In this document: one piece after another, positions 26,910 through 34,552 of the stretch
Position numbering within the stretch: position 1 is the stretch's first letter
Layout: each line of letters opens with the position of its first letter
Source: Tabrizicola soli
Lineage (GTDB): Bacteria > Pseudomonadota > Alphaproteobacteria > Rhodobacterales > Rhodobacteraceae
Reading direction: 5' to 3'
NCBI RefSeq assembly: GCF_015999335.1
Contig: NZ_JAEACP010000011.1
Location: 125,048 to 183,349, forward strand
DNA: 58,302 bases
Translations under genes and position numbers: made by a program
The notes under the pieces: generated by a model
What the model saw: the letters and a program-made list of their open reading frames with translations, nothing else
Databases searched by the model: none
Told to the model about the DNA's origin: nothing

Positions 26910-27000
26910 GATTGATACAAAACACCCGCCGACCTGACAAACCTGTGGGACATCTGCCCCCCAGATTGGACCCATCACAATCCAATCCAGGAGAGACGGA

Positions 27001-27504
27001 ATGAAAAGCTCGACAAAATTCGCCCTTGCAGCCGTTGCCGCCCTTGGCATTGCCGCTGTCGCGGTGCCTGTCGTCGCCCAGCAGGGCCAGATGCAGCTTG
27101 GTGGCATGATGGATGGCGGCATGAGCATGATGGGCCACCATGGCGGCAAGATGGGCGGCGGCATGGGGATGATGGGCGGTGCTCAAAGCTACGCCATGGC
27201 GACATTCGACACCAACAAGGATGGCACGCTCAGCTCCGAGGAAATGACGGCCGGTATTCAGGCCGAGATCAAGACCTATGACACCGACACCAACGGCACG
27301 CTGTCGCTGGATGAGTTTGCGGCAATGCACGCGGCCCATACCCGGCCGATGACCGTGCGTGCCTTCCAGTTGCACGACGCCGACGGCGACGCGCAGGTAA
27401 CGGAAGGCGAAATGGCTACCATGGCCGCGATGATGCAAGGCCACATGGACGGGCAGCGGGGTGCCATGCAGGGCATGGGTCAGGGCATGATGGGCAACAA
27501 CTGA
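27001..27504 (+). CDS. Exported Met/His-rich EF-hand protein
   Basis: 167 residues with a signal peptide (MKSSTKFALAAVAALGIAAV, cleavage near VAQQ). A Met/Gly/His-rich segment follows (GGMMDGGMSMMGHHGGKMGG) and resembles periplasmic copper-binding repeats. Three EF-hand-like loops come next (DTNKDGTLSSEE, DTDTNGTLSLDE, DADGDAQVTEGE), then a second Met/Gln-rich tail. Ca2+ binding by EF loops is family knowledge; Cu binding by the Met/His segment is inferred. It is preceded by CAGGAGAG and divergent from the two-component system. Confidence 0.85.
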   Translation: MKSSTKFALAAVAALGIAAVAVPVVAQQGQMQLGGMMDGGMSMMGHHGGKMGGGMGMMGGAQSYAMATFDTNKDGTLSSEEMTAGIQAEIKTYDTDTNGTLSLDEFAAMHAAHTRPMTVRAFQLHDADGDAQVTEGEMATMAAMMQGHMDGQRGAMQGMGQGMMGNN

Positions 27505-27579
27505 CAGGCGCCTTTCCCTCGCCAATCGGGCCTTGCACCGGTTGGCGGGGACAATCCCATCACAGATCAGGAGGCTTTG

Positions 27580-27696
27580 ATGATGAACGGCTATGGTATG
27601 GGTTTCGGAATGGGCTTCGGCTGGCTCTGGATGATCGTCATCCTTGTGCTTGCCGGTCTCGCCATTGCGGCGCTTGTCAAATACCTGCGCAAGTAG
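27580..27696 (+). CDS. 38-residue membrane peptide
   Basis: Two adjacent Met codons (27580, 27583) follow a strong ATCAGGAGG site. The product is Gly/Met/Phe-rich at the start (MNGYGMGFGMGFGWLW), then one hydrophobic helix (MIVILVLAGLAIAALVKYLRK) with a basic C-terminus. Similar tiny proteins sit in copper clusters of Rhodobacteraceae; function unknown. It lies in line with the EF-hand and DUF302 genes. Confidence 0.7.
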   Translation: MMNGYGMGFGMGFGWLWMIVILVLAGLAIAALVKYLRK

Positions 27697-27711
27697 GCGA
27701 AAGGTAAGCCA

Positions 27712-28014
27712 ATGGATTACACGATCAACCGTCTGATAACGGAAGCGGACTTTGACGCCGTCGACGCCCACACCCGCGCAGCGCTGTCCGCACATGGCTT
27801 TGGCGTTCTGACCGGAATCGACATCAAGGCGAAGAAGAAGAAGCTGGATGTGGATATGCCACCCTGCAACGTGATCCTGCGCGAGGTGACAGGCGGGGTG
27901 GAGGTCAGCGCGATCGACCCGGCGGCCTCGATGCAGGTCATCGACAATCCTCTCTTGCATGCAGTCGCCGGTCAGATGCGCGACCTGCTGACCAAGGCCG
28001 TTGCAGACATCTGA
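27712..28014 (+). CDS. DUF302 protein with internal in-frame deletion
   Basis: 100 residues. The N-terminal half (MDYTINRLI... GFGVLTGIDIKAKKKKLDVDM) and the C-terminal half (PPCNVILREVTGGVEVSAID- and later) both match DUF302. The family normally has about 25 residues between them (a YRILGACNP-type segment ending in MLPCNV). Here DVDMPP runs directly into CNVI, so the central strand and its conserved Cys are lost without breaking the frame. The product may be non-functional. Confidence 0.75.
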   Translation: MDYTINRLITEADFDAVDAHTRAALSAHGFGVLTGIDIKAKKKKLDVDMPPCNVILREVTGGVEVSAIDPAASMQVIDNPLLHAVAGQMRDLLTKAVADI

Positions 28015-28127
28015 TTGTGCGCGCAGCAACAATCCGTGCGTGATCTTCCAGTACTTGGAATGAGCACATTCAAGCGGAGGCCCGCGTAACGGCCTTCACG
28101 CGGCGCAGACCGCGAAAGGAGAACGCC

Positions 28128-28295
28128 ATGTCCACGACCGATCCGATCGCGGGCCATGGCATACCGATTGCGGCCGGGTTGCTCTACCCCGTCACCGGCC
28201 TCTTGCTGTCGCCGATGATCGCGGCGGCCGCGATGAGCCTGTCTTCCGTCTCGGACATCACCAACGCGCTACGGCTCAGGAGGGTGAAACTCTGA
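28128..28295 (+). pseudogene. C-terminal remnant of a CopA-type Cu+ ATPase
   Basis: The 55-residue frame has a ribosome site (AAAGGAGAACGCC) and a short leader, then [20 protein letters not shown] and [19 protein letters not shown]. This is the last transmembrane helix pair and C-terminus of copper P1B-1 ATPases. All catalytic domains are absent. It is either a decayed copA or a product of recombination that put a fresh start on the tail. Confidence 0.8.
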
Positions 28296-28325
28296 AATGA
28301 CCATTGCAAATCGAAAGGAAAGACA

Positions 28326-28805
28326 ATGACCCGACACACATTCTCACGCCGCGCCGCTTTGATCGCCGGGGCGGCGATGCTGGCCGCCGGCGCCCTGCCG
28401 GCGGCGGCGCAGGACACCGGACCGGCGCTCCATGTGCTGAAGGACCCGAACTGCGGCTGCTGCACCGCCTGGATCGAGGTCGTCGCGGCCGAGGGGTTCG
28501 AGGTGACGACCGAACTTGCCGACGGGGCGGCCCTGATGCGCTTCAAGATGGAAAACGGCATCCCCGAAGCGATGGCCTCCTGCCACACGGCGCGGGTCGA
28601 GGGCTATCTGATCGAGGGCCATGTCCCGGTGGCCGACATTCGCCGCCTGCTTGATGAGCGCCCCGATGCCGTTGGCCTCGCCGTGCCCGGAATGCCCTGG
28701 GGATCGCCGGGCATGGGGCCCGACACCGAGCGCGACGCCTATGACGTCCACCTGATCCACCGCGACGGCAGAACCACGGTGTTCAGCAGCTACGCCGCCG
28801 CCTGA
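28326..28805 (+). CDS. DUF411 protein, exported metal-binding
   Basis: 159 residues. The N-terminus has an SRRAALIAG motif and a hydrophobic stretch ending AAAQ, like a Tat/Sec signal peptide. The mature part has the DUF411 signature LKDPNCGCCTAWIE and a conserved SCHTARVEGYLIEGHVP; the Cys residues (CGCC and SCH) probably bind a thiophilic metal such as copper. DUF411 proteins are common in copper-resistance clusters. The short spacing from the CopA remnant suggests an old operon. Confidence 0.88.
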   Translation: MTRHTFSRRAALIAGAAMLAAGALPAAAQDTGPALHVLKDPNCGCCTAWIEVVAAEGFEVTTELADGAALMRFKMENGIPEAMASCHTARVEGYLIEGHVPVADIRRLLDERPDAVGLAVPGMPWGSPGMGPDTERDAYDVHLIHRDGRTTVFSSYAAA

Positions 28806-28889
28806 GTCTCATTCCAGAATCTCCACGCATCCGGCCCGGCGATTGCCACGCCCGGTCCTGACTTCGTAACATCCAGAGGAAAACCCGAC

Positions 28890-29975
28890 ATGACATTTCA
28901 CGCCTCTTTCCCCGCTGCATCCGCGATGCTCGCGACCAGATCCCGCCGGGGCCTGGCTGCCCTGGCGCTGACCGCCCTTCTTGGCGTGCCGGGCATGGCG
29001 CTGGCGCAGCAGGCCGCCGCAACGAACGGCCTGGTCTTCACGGCCGACGAGCATGGCAATTCGGTCAGCCGCGTCGATCTGGCGACCGGAGAGGTGACAA
29101 CCGTGCCGCTGTCGGTCACGCCCCACAACGTGCAGGTCACGCCGGACATGAAGCAGTTGCTGCTGGTGGGTTCACCGGCCATGGCCGGTCATGGCGACGG
29201 CAATTCTGGCGACCACGGTGACACCGGCATGGCCGGCCGGCTCCTCGTGCTCGATCCGCTGGCGCTGGATGCCGCCCCGGTGGAAATCGAGGTCGGCAAC
29301 CATCCCGCCCATCTCGTGACCGACCGCGAGGGAGGCCGCGCCTTCGTCACCAACGCGGAAGACGACACGATCTCGGTCGTCGATCTTGCCTCGCGCAAGG
29401 TCACGAGCATTCCGGCCGGCGACTATCCGCATGGGCTGCGGCTGTCACCGGACGGGCGGCACCTGCTGGTGGCGAACGTCGAGGGCGGCTCGGTCTCGCT
29501 GTTCGATACCGAAATGCTGGCCGAGGTCGCGCGCATTCCCGTGGGTGCGGCGCCGGTTCAGGTGGCCTTCCTGCCCGACGGCAGCCGCGCCTATGTCTCG
29601 CTGCGCGACGAGGATGCGGTGGCGGTGATCGACCTTGCCACCCGCGAAGCCACCGCCCGCATCCCGGTCGGCGACGGCCCGATCCAGCTTTTCGCCACAC
29701 CGGATGGAGGCAGGGTGTTCGTTGCCAACCAAGGCACCGAAACCGCCCCGAGCGATGAGGTTTCGGTGATCGACGTGGCAAGCAATGCCGTCATCGCCAC
29801 GGTGAAGGCGGGCATGGGAGCCCACGGCGTTTCCATCAGCACGGATGGCGCGCTGGCCTTCGTGACCAACGTCAACGACGGCACGCTTTCGGTGATCGAC
29901 ACCGCCAGCAACGAAGTCGTTGCGACCCACACCGTCGGCGCTGGCCCGAATGGCATCACCTATTTGACCCGGTAA
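28890..29975 (+). CDS. YVTN-type beta-propeller periplasmic protein
   Basis: 361 residues with a signal peptide (about residues 1-39, ending GMALAQQ). Repeated blades follow the YVTN pattern: GRAFVTNAEDDTISVVDLASRKV, GSRAYVSLRDEDAVAVIDLATRE, GRVFVANQGTE... EVSVIDVASN, ALAFVTNVNDGTLSVIDTASNEV. A His/Asp/Gly insert (HGDGNSGDHGD) lies in an early blade. The role is unknown; the location next to DUF411 hints at metal or redox function. It ends the plus-strand cluster. Confidence 0.87.
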   Translation: MTFHASFPAASAMLATRSRRGLAALALTALLGVPGMALAQQAAATNGLVFTADEHGNSVSRVDLATGEVTTVPLSVTPHNVQVTPDMKQLLLVGSPAMAGHGDGNSGDHGDTGMAGRLLVLDPLALDAAPVEIEVGNHPAHLVTDREGGRAFVTNAEDDTISVVDLASRKVTSIPAGDYPHGLRLSPDGRHLLVANVEGGSVSLFDTEMLAEVARIPVGAAPVQVAFLPDGSRAYVSLRDEDAVAVIDLATREATARIPVGDGPIQLFATPDGGRVFVANQGTETAPSDEVSVIDVASNAVIATVKAGMGAHGVSISTDGALAFVTNVNDGTLSVIDTASNEVVATHTVGAGPNGITYLTR

Positions 29976-30173
29976 TCCTCTCAAGCCATGGGGCGCACGA
30001 TTTGCTCCGAAGCATTGGTCGGCCGAATCCTGGACATCGCGGATATGCGGCCGACCAACATGCACGGAACCGAGGATTGGGCTGGATGCCTTCTCCTTCA
30101 GCTTGTGCTTTGACACCACGAGTTTTCGCGCATCGTGATGCCGTCAGGGGAGAGCGGCATCCACCCCATATCT

Positions 30174-30377
30174 CTACCCGAGCATCGGCCCGCCCCCCAC
30201 CAGAGCCAGCTTGGACAGGTTATTGGCCATCTGAACCAATGCCGAGGCGCCGACGACCATTTCGACTGGCATTGGAAGGGCAAAGGCCAACGTCAGGATC
30301 GTGCTGAGGCCGAAGCCAGAAAAGAGCGTGGGTTCCGAGGCCAGGAAAGGGACAAGCGCGACGAACAGGATGTCCAT
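30174..30377 (-). pseudogene. N-terminal fragment of a TauE/SafE-type permease
   Basis: The frame begins MDILFVALVPFLASEPTLFSGFGLSTILTL and ends at 67 residues, with homology-like sequence stopping at NNLSKLALVG. TauE/SafE anion exporters are about 250 residues, so some three quarters are missing. It diverges from the PadR gene, sharing its promoter region. The 200 bp downstream (29976-30173) hold nothing I recognise. Confidence 0.7.
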
Positions 30378-30429
30378 GAAACTCTGCGCTCCGGCGTTGC
30401 GGGGATTGACGCCAGAAATAGGAGGTAGT

Positions 30430-30446
30430 TTATCGAATACCGATAA
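30430..30446. promoter_or_regulatory. Inverted repeat upstream of padR-chrA
   Basis: TTATCG-AATAC-CGATAA is a perfect 6-bp inverted repeat with a 5-bp spacer, 32 bp upstream of the PadR start codon. Its size and position fit an autoregulatory PadR operator; binding is inferred. Confidence 0.55.
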
Positions 30447-30478
30447 CGAAAGCAGATAGAGACATTTTTCCCGAGCGC

Positions 30479-30781
30479 ATGGACCATCATGATCTGCTGT
30501 CCGGCCTGGTGCGGCTGCACATCCTGCACCATGCAGCGCAGCACCCGGTCTACGGCCAGTGGATGATCGACGAGTTGGCGCGGCACGGCTACCGACTGTC
30601 GCCCGGAACCCTCTATCCGATGCTTTCGAAGATGGAGCGCGACGGCTACCTGACCAGCACCACAAAGCGCGAGGGACGCACATCCCGCAAGTTCTACACG
30701 ATCACCGACAAGGGGCACGAAGGGCTGGCGGTCGCGCGGGTCCGACTCATGGAACTCAAGGGCGAGGCAGGAACGCAATGA
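30479..30781 (+). CDS. PadR-family transcriptional regulator
   Basis: 100 residues: LVRLHILHHAAQHPVYGQWMIDELARHGYRLSPGTLYPMLSKMERDGYLTS is the PadR winged helix with its LSPGTLYP signature, followed by the wing (REGRTSRKFYTITDKG) and a short C-terminal helix. Short PadR proteins next to chrA act as chromate-responsive repressors in several bacteria. Its stop overlaps the chrA start (ATGA). Confidence 0.92.
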   Translation: MDHHDLLSGLVRLHILHHAAQHPVYGQWMIDELARHGYRLSPGTLYPMLSKMERDGYLTSTTKREGRTSRKFYTITDKGHEGLAVARVRLMELKGEAGTQ

Positions 30782-31995
30782 GCGATAGCACAGACACTGC
30801 CGACGATAAGCCATCCCGAGGAACTCCGGGAGAAGTCTTTGGGACCTTCCTGAAACTCGGCCTGACATCGTTCGGTGGCCCTATCGCACATCTGGGTTAC
30901 TTCCGCGACGAACTGGTCACGCGGCGCGGCTGGCTTTCGGATCACGCCTATGCGGATCTTGTTGCCCTTTGCCAATTCCTCCCCGGGCCAGCTTCGAGCC
31001 AGGTCGGTTTTGCGCTGGGGTTGATGCGGGCCGGCTGGCTGGGTGCGCTCGCGGCCTTCACCGCGTTCACGCTTCCCTCGGCTCTCATCCTTCTGGCCTT
31101 CGCGATGACGGCCGCGACCGTCTCGGGTCCGATCGGCACCGGCGCCCTGCATGGGCTCAAGATCGTCGCCGTCGCCATCGTGGCGCAGGCGGTGTGGGGC
31201 ATGGCCAGGAACCTGTGCCCCGACCGTGAGCGCGCCAGCATCGCGGTCGGCGCCGTTGCCGTACTTGCCCTCGTCCCCGGCGCATTCGGGATGGTGGGCG
31301 CTATCGTCCTTGGCGCCCTCGCGGGGCTGATCCTCGGCCGGGGGACAGAAAAGCCGGTCGGGGGCCACGTCACGATGCCCGTCCGCCGCGGACAGGCGGG
31401 TATCGCCCTCGCGGCCTTCGCCTCCCTTCTCGTCCTGCTGCCGCTTGTCGCTGGCGGCTCGCAGACACTCGCGGTCATCGACAGTTTCTACCGCGCGGGC
31501 GCGCTGGTGTTCGGCGGTGGTCACGTCGTTCTACCCCTTCTGCAGGCGGAGGTCGTCGTCCCGGGCTGGGTCACGCCGGACGCCTTTCTCGCGGGCTACG
31601 GCGCGGCGCAGGCGGTACCGGGGCCGCTCTTCACCTTCGCCGCCTATCTCGGCGCCGTGCTGGGACCCGAGCCGAACGGCATCTCTGGCGCGGTCATTGC
31701 GCTCCTCGCCGTCTTCCTCCCCGGCTTCCTGATCCTGATCGGAGTCCTGCCGTTCTGGGACCGGTTTCGGGCCATGGCCACTGCGCAATCCGCGATGCAG
31801 GGCGCGAACGCCGCCGTCGTCGGCATCCTCGGCGCCGCGCTCTATTCGCCGGTCTTCACCAGCGCTATCGGAGATATGCGGGACTTCACCCTGGCGCTGG
31901 TCTGTTTCGTCCTGCTCATGGCGTGGAAGACGCCGCCTTGGGTTGTGGTGATCGTCGCCGCCCTTGGCGGTGCAGGGCTGGCGCTGACGGCCTGA
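30778..31995 (+). CDS. chrA: Chromate efflux transporter ChrA (two-domain)
   Basis: 405-residue inner-membrane chromate/anion exporter of the CHR family. The two homologous halves show duplicated motifs: FLKLGLTSFGGPIAHLGYFR with LCQFLPGPASSQVG in the first, and FYRAGALVFGGGHVVLPLLQ with AAQAVPGPLFTFAAYLG in the second. Length and both FGG/GP motifs are normal for long-chain CHR proteins. It confers chromate resistance by exporting the oxyanion. Coupled to padR, which presumably controls it. Confidence 0.95.
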   Translation: MSDSTDTADDKPSRGTPGEVFGTFLKLGLTSFGGPIAHLGYFRDELVTRRGWLSDHAYADLVALCQFLPGPASSQVGFALGLMRAGWLGALAAFTAFTLPSALILLAFAMTAATVSGPIGTGALHGLKIVAVAIVAQAVWGMARNLCPDRERASIAVGAVAVLALVPGAFGMVGAIVLGALAGLILGRGTEKPVGGHVTMPVRRGQAGIALAAFASLLVLLPLVAGGSQTLAVIDSFYRAGALVFGGGHVVLPLLQAEVVVPGWVTPDAFLAGYGAAQAVPGPLFTFAAYLGAVLGPEPNGISGAVIALLAVFLPGFLILIGVLPFWDRFRAMATAQSAMQGANAAVVGILGAALYSPVFTSAIGDMRDFTLALVCFVLLMAWKTPPWVVVIVAALGGAGLALTA

Positions 31996-32006
31996 GAGGG
32001 TCAGCC

Positions 32007-32219
32007 GAGAGCGGCCACGATCCGCTTGTCCCGCGCAGCCATGTCGAACATCCCCAGAACGTGACCATCGCGCTTTGCCTGAAGCTCGTGTTCCTCGTGA
32101 CCTCGGTTCTGGGGTTGACCAGCCTCTGGATCGCGATCCTTGCCGATACCGGGGCGACGGTGCTGGTCACGCTGAATGCGCTGCGACTGTTGCAGTTTAA
32201 TCCGGAACGCAGGGCCTGA
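32007..32219 (+). pseudogene. C-terminal remnant of a ZntA-type ATPase, frameshifted
   Basis: AATIRLSRAAMSNI reads in one frame. One base has been lost at about 32053 (ATCCCCAG where ATCCGCCAG is expected). The rest reads QNVTIALCLKLVFLVTSVLG to TLNALRLLQFNPERRA in the next frame. It matches the last ~70 residues of the intact ZntA in this window. The rest of the gene is absent; it begins just after chrA. Confidence 0.85.
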
Positions 32220-32249
32220 TACTGCTCGCGCATCCATGATCTTGCAGAC

Positions 32250-32266
32250 ATCCCCCCTGGGGGGAT
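32250..32266. promoter_or_regulatory. G-tract operator of the RcnR/CsoR-type repressor
   Basis: ATCCCCCC-T-GGGGGGAT is a perfect 8-bp inverted repeat ending 10 bp before the start codon of the repressor gene. CsoR/RcnR/FrmR-family repressors bind inverted G/C tracts of this type. Binding would block initiation of the whole transcript. Confidence 0.8.
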
Positions 32267-32276
32267 ATGTGCCATC

Positions 32277-32534
32277 ATGACCGAGACAGCATTGCACCGA
32301 TCGCACCCCGACATCATCAACCGGCTCAAGCGGGCTGAAGGTCACCTGAGATCAATTATCGCCATGCTGGAGGCGGGGAAGCCCTGCGCCGAGATTGCGA
32401 ACCAGCTCAAGGCGGTCGAAAACGCCATCACGGCCGCCAAGCGGACGCTGATCCACGACCACATCGATCATTGCCTGGGGCTCGGCGGCGAGGACGAACT
32501 CGCCGAGTTGCGGGCGATGGCCAGACTTCTTTGA
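32277..32534 (+). CDS. Metal-sensing repressor, RcnR/CsoR/FrmR family
   Basis: 85-residue all-helical repressor: SHPDIINRLKRAEGHLRSIIAMLEAGKPCAEIANQLKAVENAITAAKRTLIHDHIDHCL. The conserved N-terminal His, Cys near 37 and the HDHIDHC segment form the sensor. His-rich ligands fit Ni/Co (RcnR-like), but FrmR-like aldehyde sensing cannot be excluded. The MFS transporter with a His-rich tail starts 7 bp downstream, arguing for metal export control. Confidence 0.9.
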   Translation: MTETALHRSHPDIINRLKRAEGHLRSIIAMLEAGKPCAEIANQLKAVENAITAAKRTLIHDHIDHCLGLGGEDELAELRAMARLL

Positions 32535-32541
32535 GGGCGTC

Positions 32542-33855
32542 ATGCTGGCCATCCTTGCCAATCGCACCTACCGCCATCTGTTCGCCGCACAGGTGATCGC
32601 GCTCGTCGGCACCGGACTTGCCACGGTCGCCCTCGGACTTCTGGCCTGGGAGATCGCGGGGGCCAATGCGGGGCTGGTGCTCGGCACGGCGCTCGCGATC
32701 AAGATGATCGCCTACGTGACACTTGCACCCGTCGCCGCCGCCTTCGCCGAGCGCGTGCCGCGCCGCGCGATGCTGGTGGCGCTCGACCTGATCCGGGCGA
32801 CGGTGGCGCTGGCGCTGCCCTTCGTGTCCGAGGTCTGGCACGTCTACATCCTGATCTTCCTGCTACAGGCCGCGTCGGCCGGTTTCACGCCAACCTTCCA
32901 GGCGACGATCCCGGACGTTCTGCCTGACGAGGCCGAATACACCCGGGCCCTGTCGCTCTCGCGGCTGGCCTATGATCTGGAGAACCTGCTCTCGCCAATG
33001 CTCGCGGCCGCACTTCTGACGGTGGTGAGCTTTCCGGTTCTGTTCGGCGGCACCGTCATCGGCTTTCTCGCATCGGCCGCACTCGTGATGACCGTCACCC
33101 TGCCTTCACCACAGCCCACGCAGCCGCGCTCCGTCTGGGACCGGACCACCCGCGGCATCCGCATCTATCTCGCCACGCCGCGCCTTCGCGGGCTGCTTGC
33201 GCTGAATCTTGCGGTGGCCGCGGCGGGGGCGATGGTGATCGTCAACACGGTCGTGCTCGTTCAGGCGCGCCTCAGCCTCGGCGAAGCACAGGTGGCGCTG
33301 GCCCTCGCAGCCTTCGGCGGGGGCTCAATGATCGCGGCGCTGCTACTGCCGCGGCTGCTCGATCGCATGCCTGACCGTCCCGCCATGATGGCGGGCGCGG
33401 TGATTCTTGCGCTCGGGACGGCTCTTGGGCCGCTGGCCGGATCTCTGACGGCGCTGATGTCCCTGTGGCTCGTGATCGGCTTCGGCTACAGCCTGACACA
33501 GACACCGACGGGTCGGCTGTTGCGTCGGTCCGCCCAGCCGCAGGACCGGCCGGCGATCTTCGCCGCCCAGTTTGCGCTCAGCCATGCCTGCTGGCTTCTC
33601 ACCTATCCGCTGGCCGGGCGGTTCGGGGCCGCGTTCGGTCTGGATGCGACCTTTCTCACCATGGCTGGCCTCGCTGCGCTCGGGGTGGCGGGGGCAATGA
33701 TGCTCTGGCCTGCGGCAGAGCCGGAGGTTCTGTCCCATGAGCACCCCGATCTGCCCGAAGGACATCCGCATCTGCGAAACAAGGGAGAGAGCGGCCACAG
33801 CCACGCCGTGGTGATCGACGACCTGCATCGACAATGGCCGCCGCGGCGCGTCTGA
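32542..33855 (+). CDS. MFS exporter with His-rich C-terminus (probable Ni/Co efflux)
   Basis: 437 residues with 12 predicted membrane helices of the major facilitator fold; the loop FAERVPRRAMLVALD is the MFS motif A region. The cytoplasmic tail EHPDLPEGHPHLRNKGESGHSHAVVIDDLHR has seven His within about 40 residues, as in NreB-type nickel exporters. Substrate assignment rests on this tail and the RcnR-type repressor upstream, so it is inference. Confidence 0.82.
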   Translation: MLAILANRTYRHLFAAQVIALVGTGLATVALGLLAWEIAGANAGLVLGTALAIKMIAYVTLAPVAAAFAERVPRRAMLVALDLIRATVALALPFVSEVWHVYILIFLLQAASAGFTPTFQATIPDVLPDEAEYTRALSLSRLAYDLENLLSPMLAAALLTVVSFPVLFGGTVIGFLASAALVMTVTLPSPQPTQPRSVWDRTTRGIRIYLATPRLRGLLALNLAVAAAGAMVIVNTVVLVQARLSLGEAQVALALAAFGGGSMIAALLLPRLLDRMPDRPAMMAGAVILALGTALGPLAGSLTALMSLWLVIGFGYSLTQTPTGRLLRRSAQPQDRPAIFAAQFALSHACWLLTYPLAGRFGAAFGLDATFLTMAGLAALGVAGAMMLWPAAEPEVLSHEHPDLPEGHPHLRNKGESGHSHAVVIDDLHRQWPPRRV

Positions 33856-33864
33856 CCGATCATC

Positions 33865-34299
33865 ATGGGCGATCCTGCCGTTTATGGAGGCCTGTTTCTG
33901 GCTGCCTTCACCGCTGCGACTCTGCTCCCTGCCCAGTCCGAGGCACTGGTAGTGGGCCTCTTGCTGACCGATTACCCGCCATGGCTGGTGCTGGTTGTGG
34001 CGAGCGTCGGGAATGTACTGGGTTCTGTGGCCAACTGGTTTCTCGGGCGAGGGATCGAACGGTTCCGCGGCCGCCGCTGGTTTCCGGCGAGCCCCGCCGC
34101 GCTGGAACGGGCGGAAGGCTGGTATCGCCGCTACGGTCGATGGTCGCTGCTGCTGGCCTGGGCGCCGATTATCGGCGACCCGCTGACTGTCGTAGCGGGC
34201 GTGCTGCGCGAGACCTTCCTGGTATTCCTGCTCCTCGTCAGCATCGCGAAAATCGGCCGCTACCTTGTTCTGGCAGCAGCGACGCTGGGGTTCGGCTGA
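33865..34299 (+). CDS. YqaA/VTT-domain membrane protein
   Basis: 144 residues: GGLFLAAFTAATLLPAQSEALVVGLL, NVLGSVANWFLGRGIERFRGRRWFP, ERAEGWYRRYGRWSLLLAWAPIIGDPLTVVAGVLR. These are the reentrant loops and Arg-containing helix of YqaA/DedA-like (VTT) proteins. DedA relatives act in lipid or ion handling; the specific role here is unknown. It follows the MFS gene by 9 bp. No gene is evident in 34300-34552. Confidence 0.88.
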   Translation: MGDPAVYGGLFLAAFTAATLLPAQSEALVVGLLLTDYPPWLVLVVASVGNVLGSVANWFLGRGIERFRGRRWFPASPAALERAEGWYRRYGRWSLLLAWAPIIGDPLTVVAGVLRETFLVFLLLVSIAKIGRYLVLAAATLGFG

Positions 34300-34552
34300 C
34301 TATGGCTCTGAGTGTGCCTCGGCTCGCAGTGCGAAGATAAAGTGCTACGGCGCGCGGCGTAGCGGTCTCCAGGTGTTTGATCCCACGGTTTGATGGTGCG
34401 ATCCTTTCGTCAGAATGGAACGATGCCCGTGCTGAGTAGCGGTCGGCATCGCTGGTCGCACGGGCAACCGGACGCCACCAGATGCCCTTCGGCGGGCTTC
34501 CGCGCCGCCCTTGCCATCCCGAAGCGCCGAGTTCACTCCACCAGTTCTCGCT

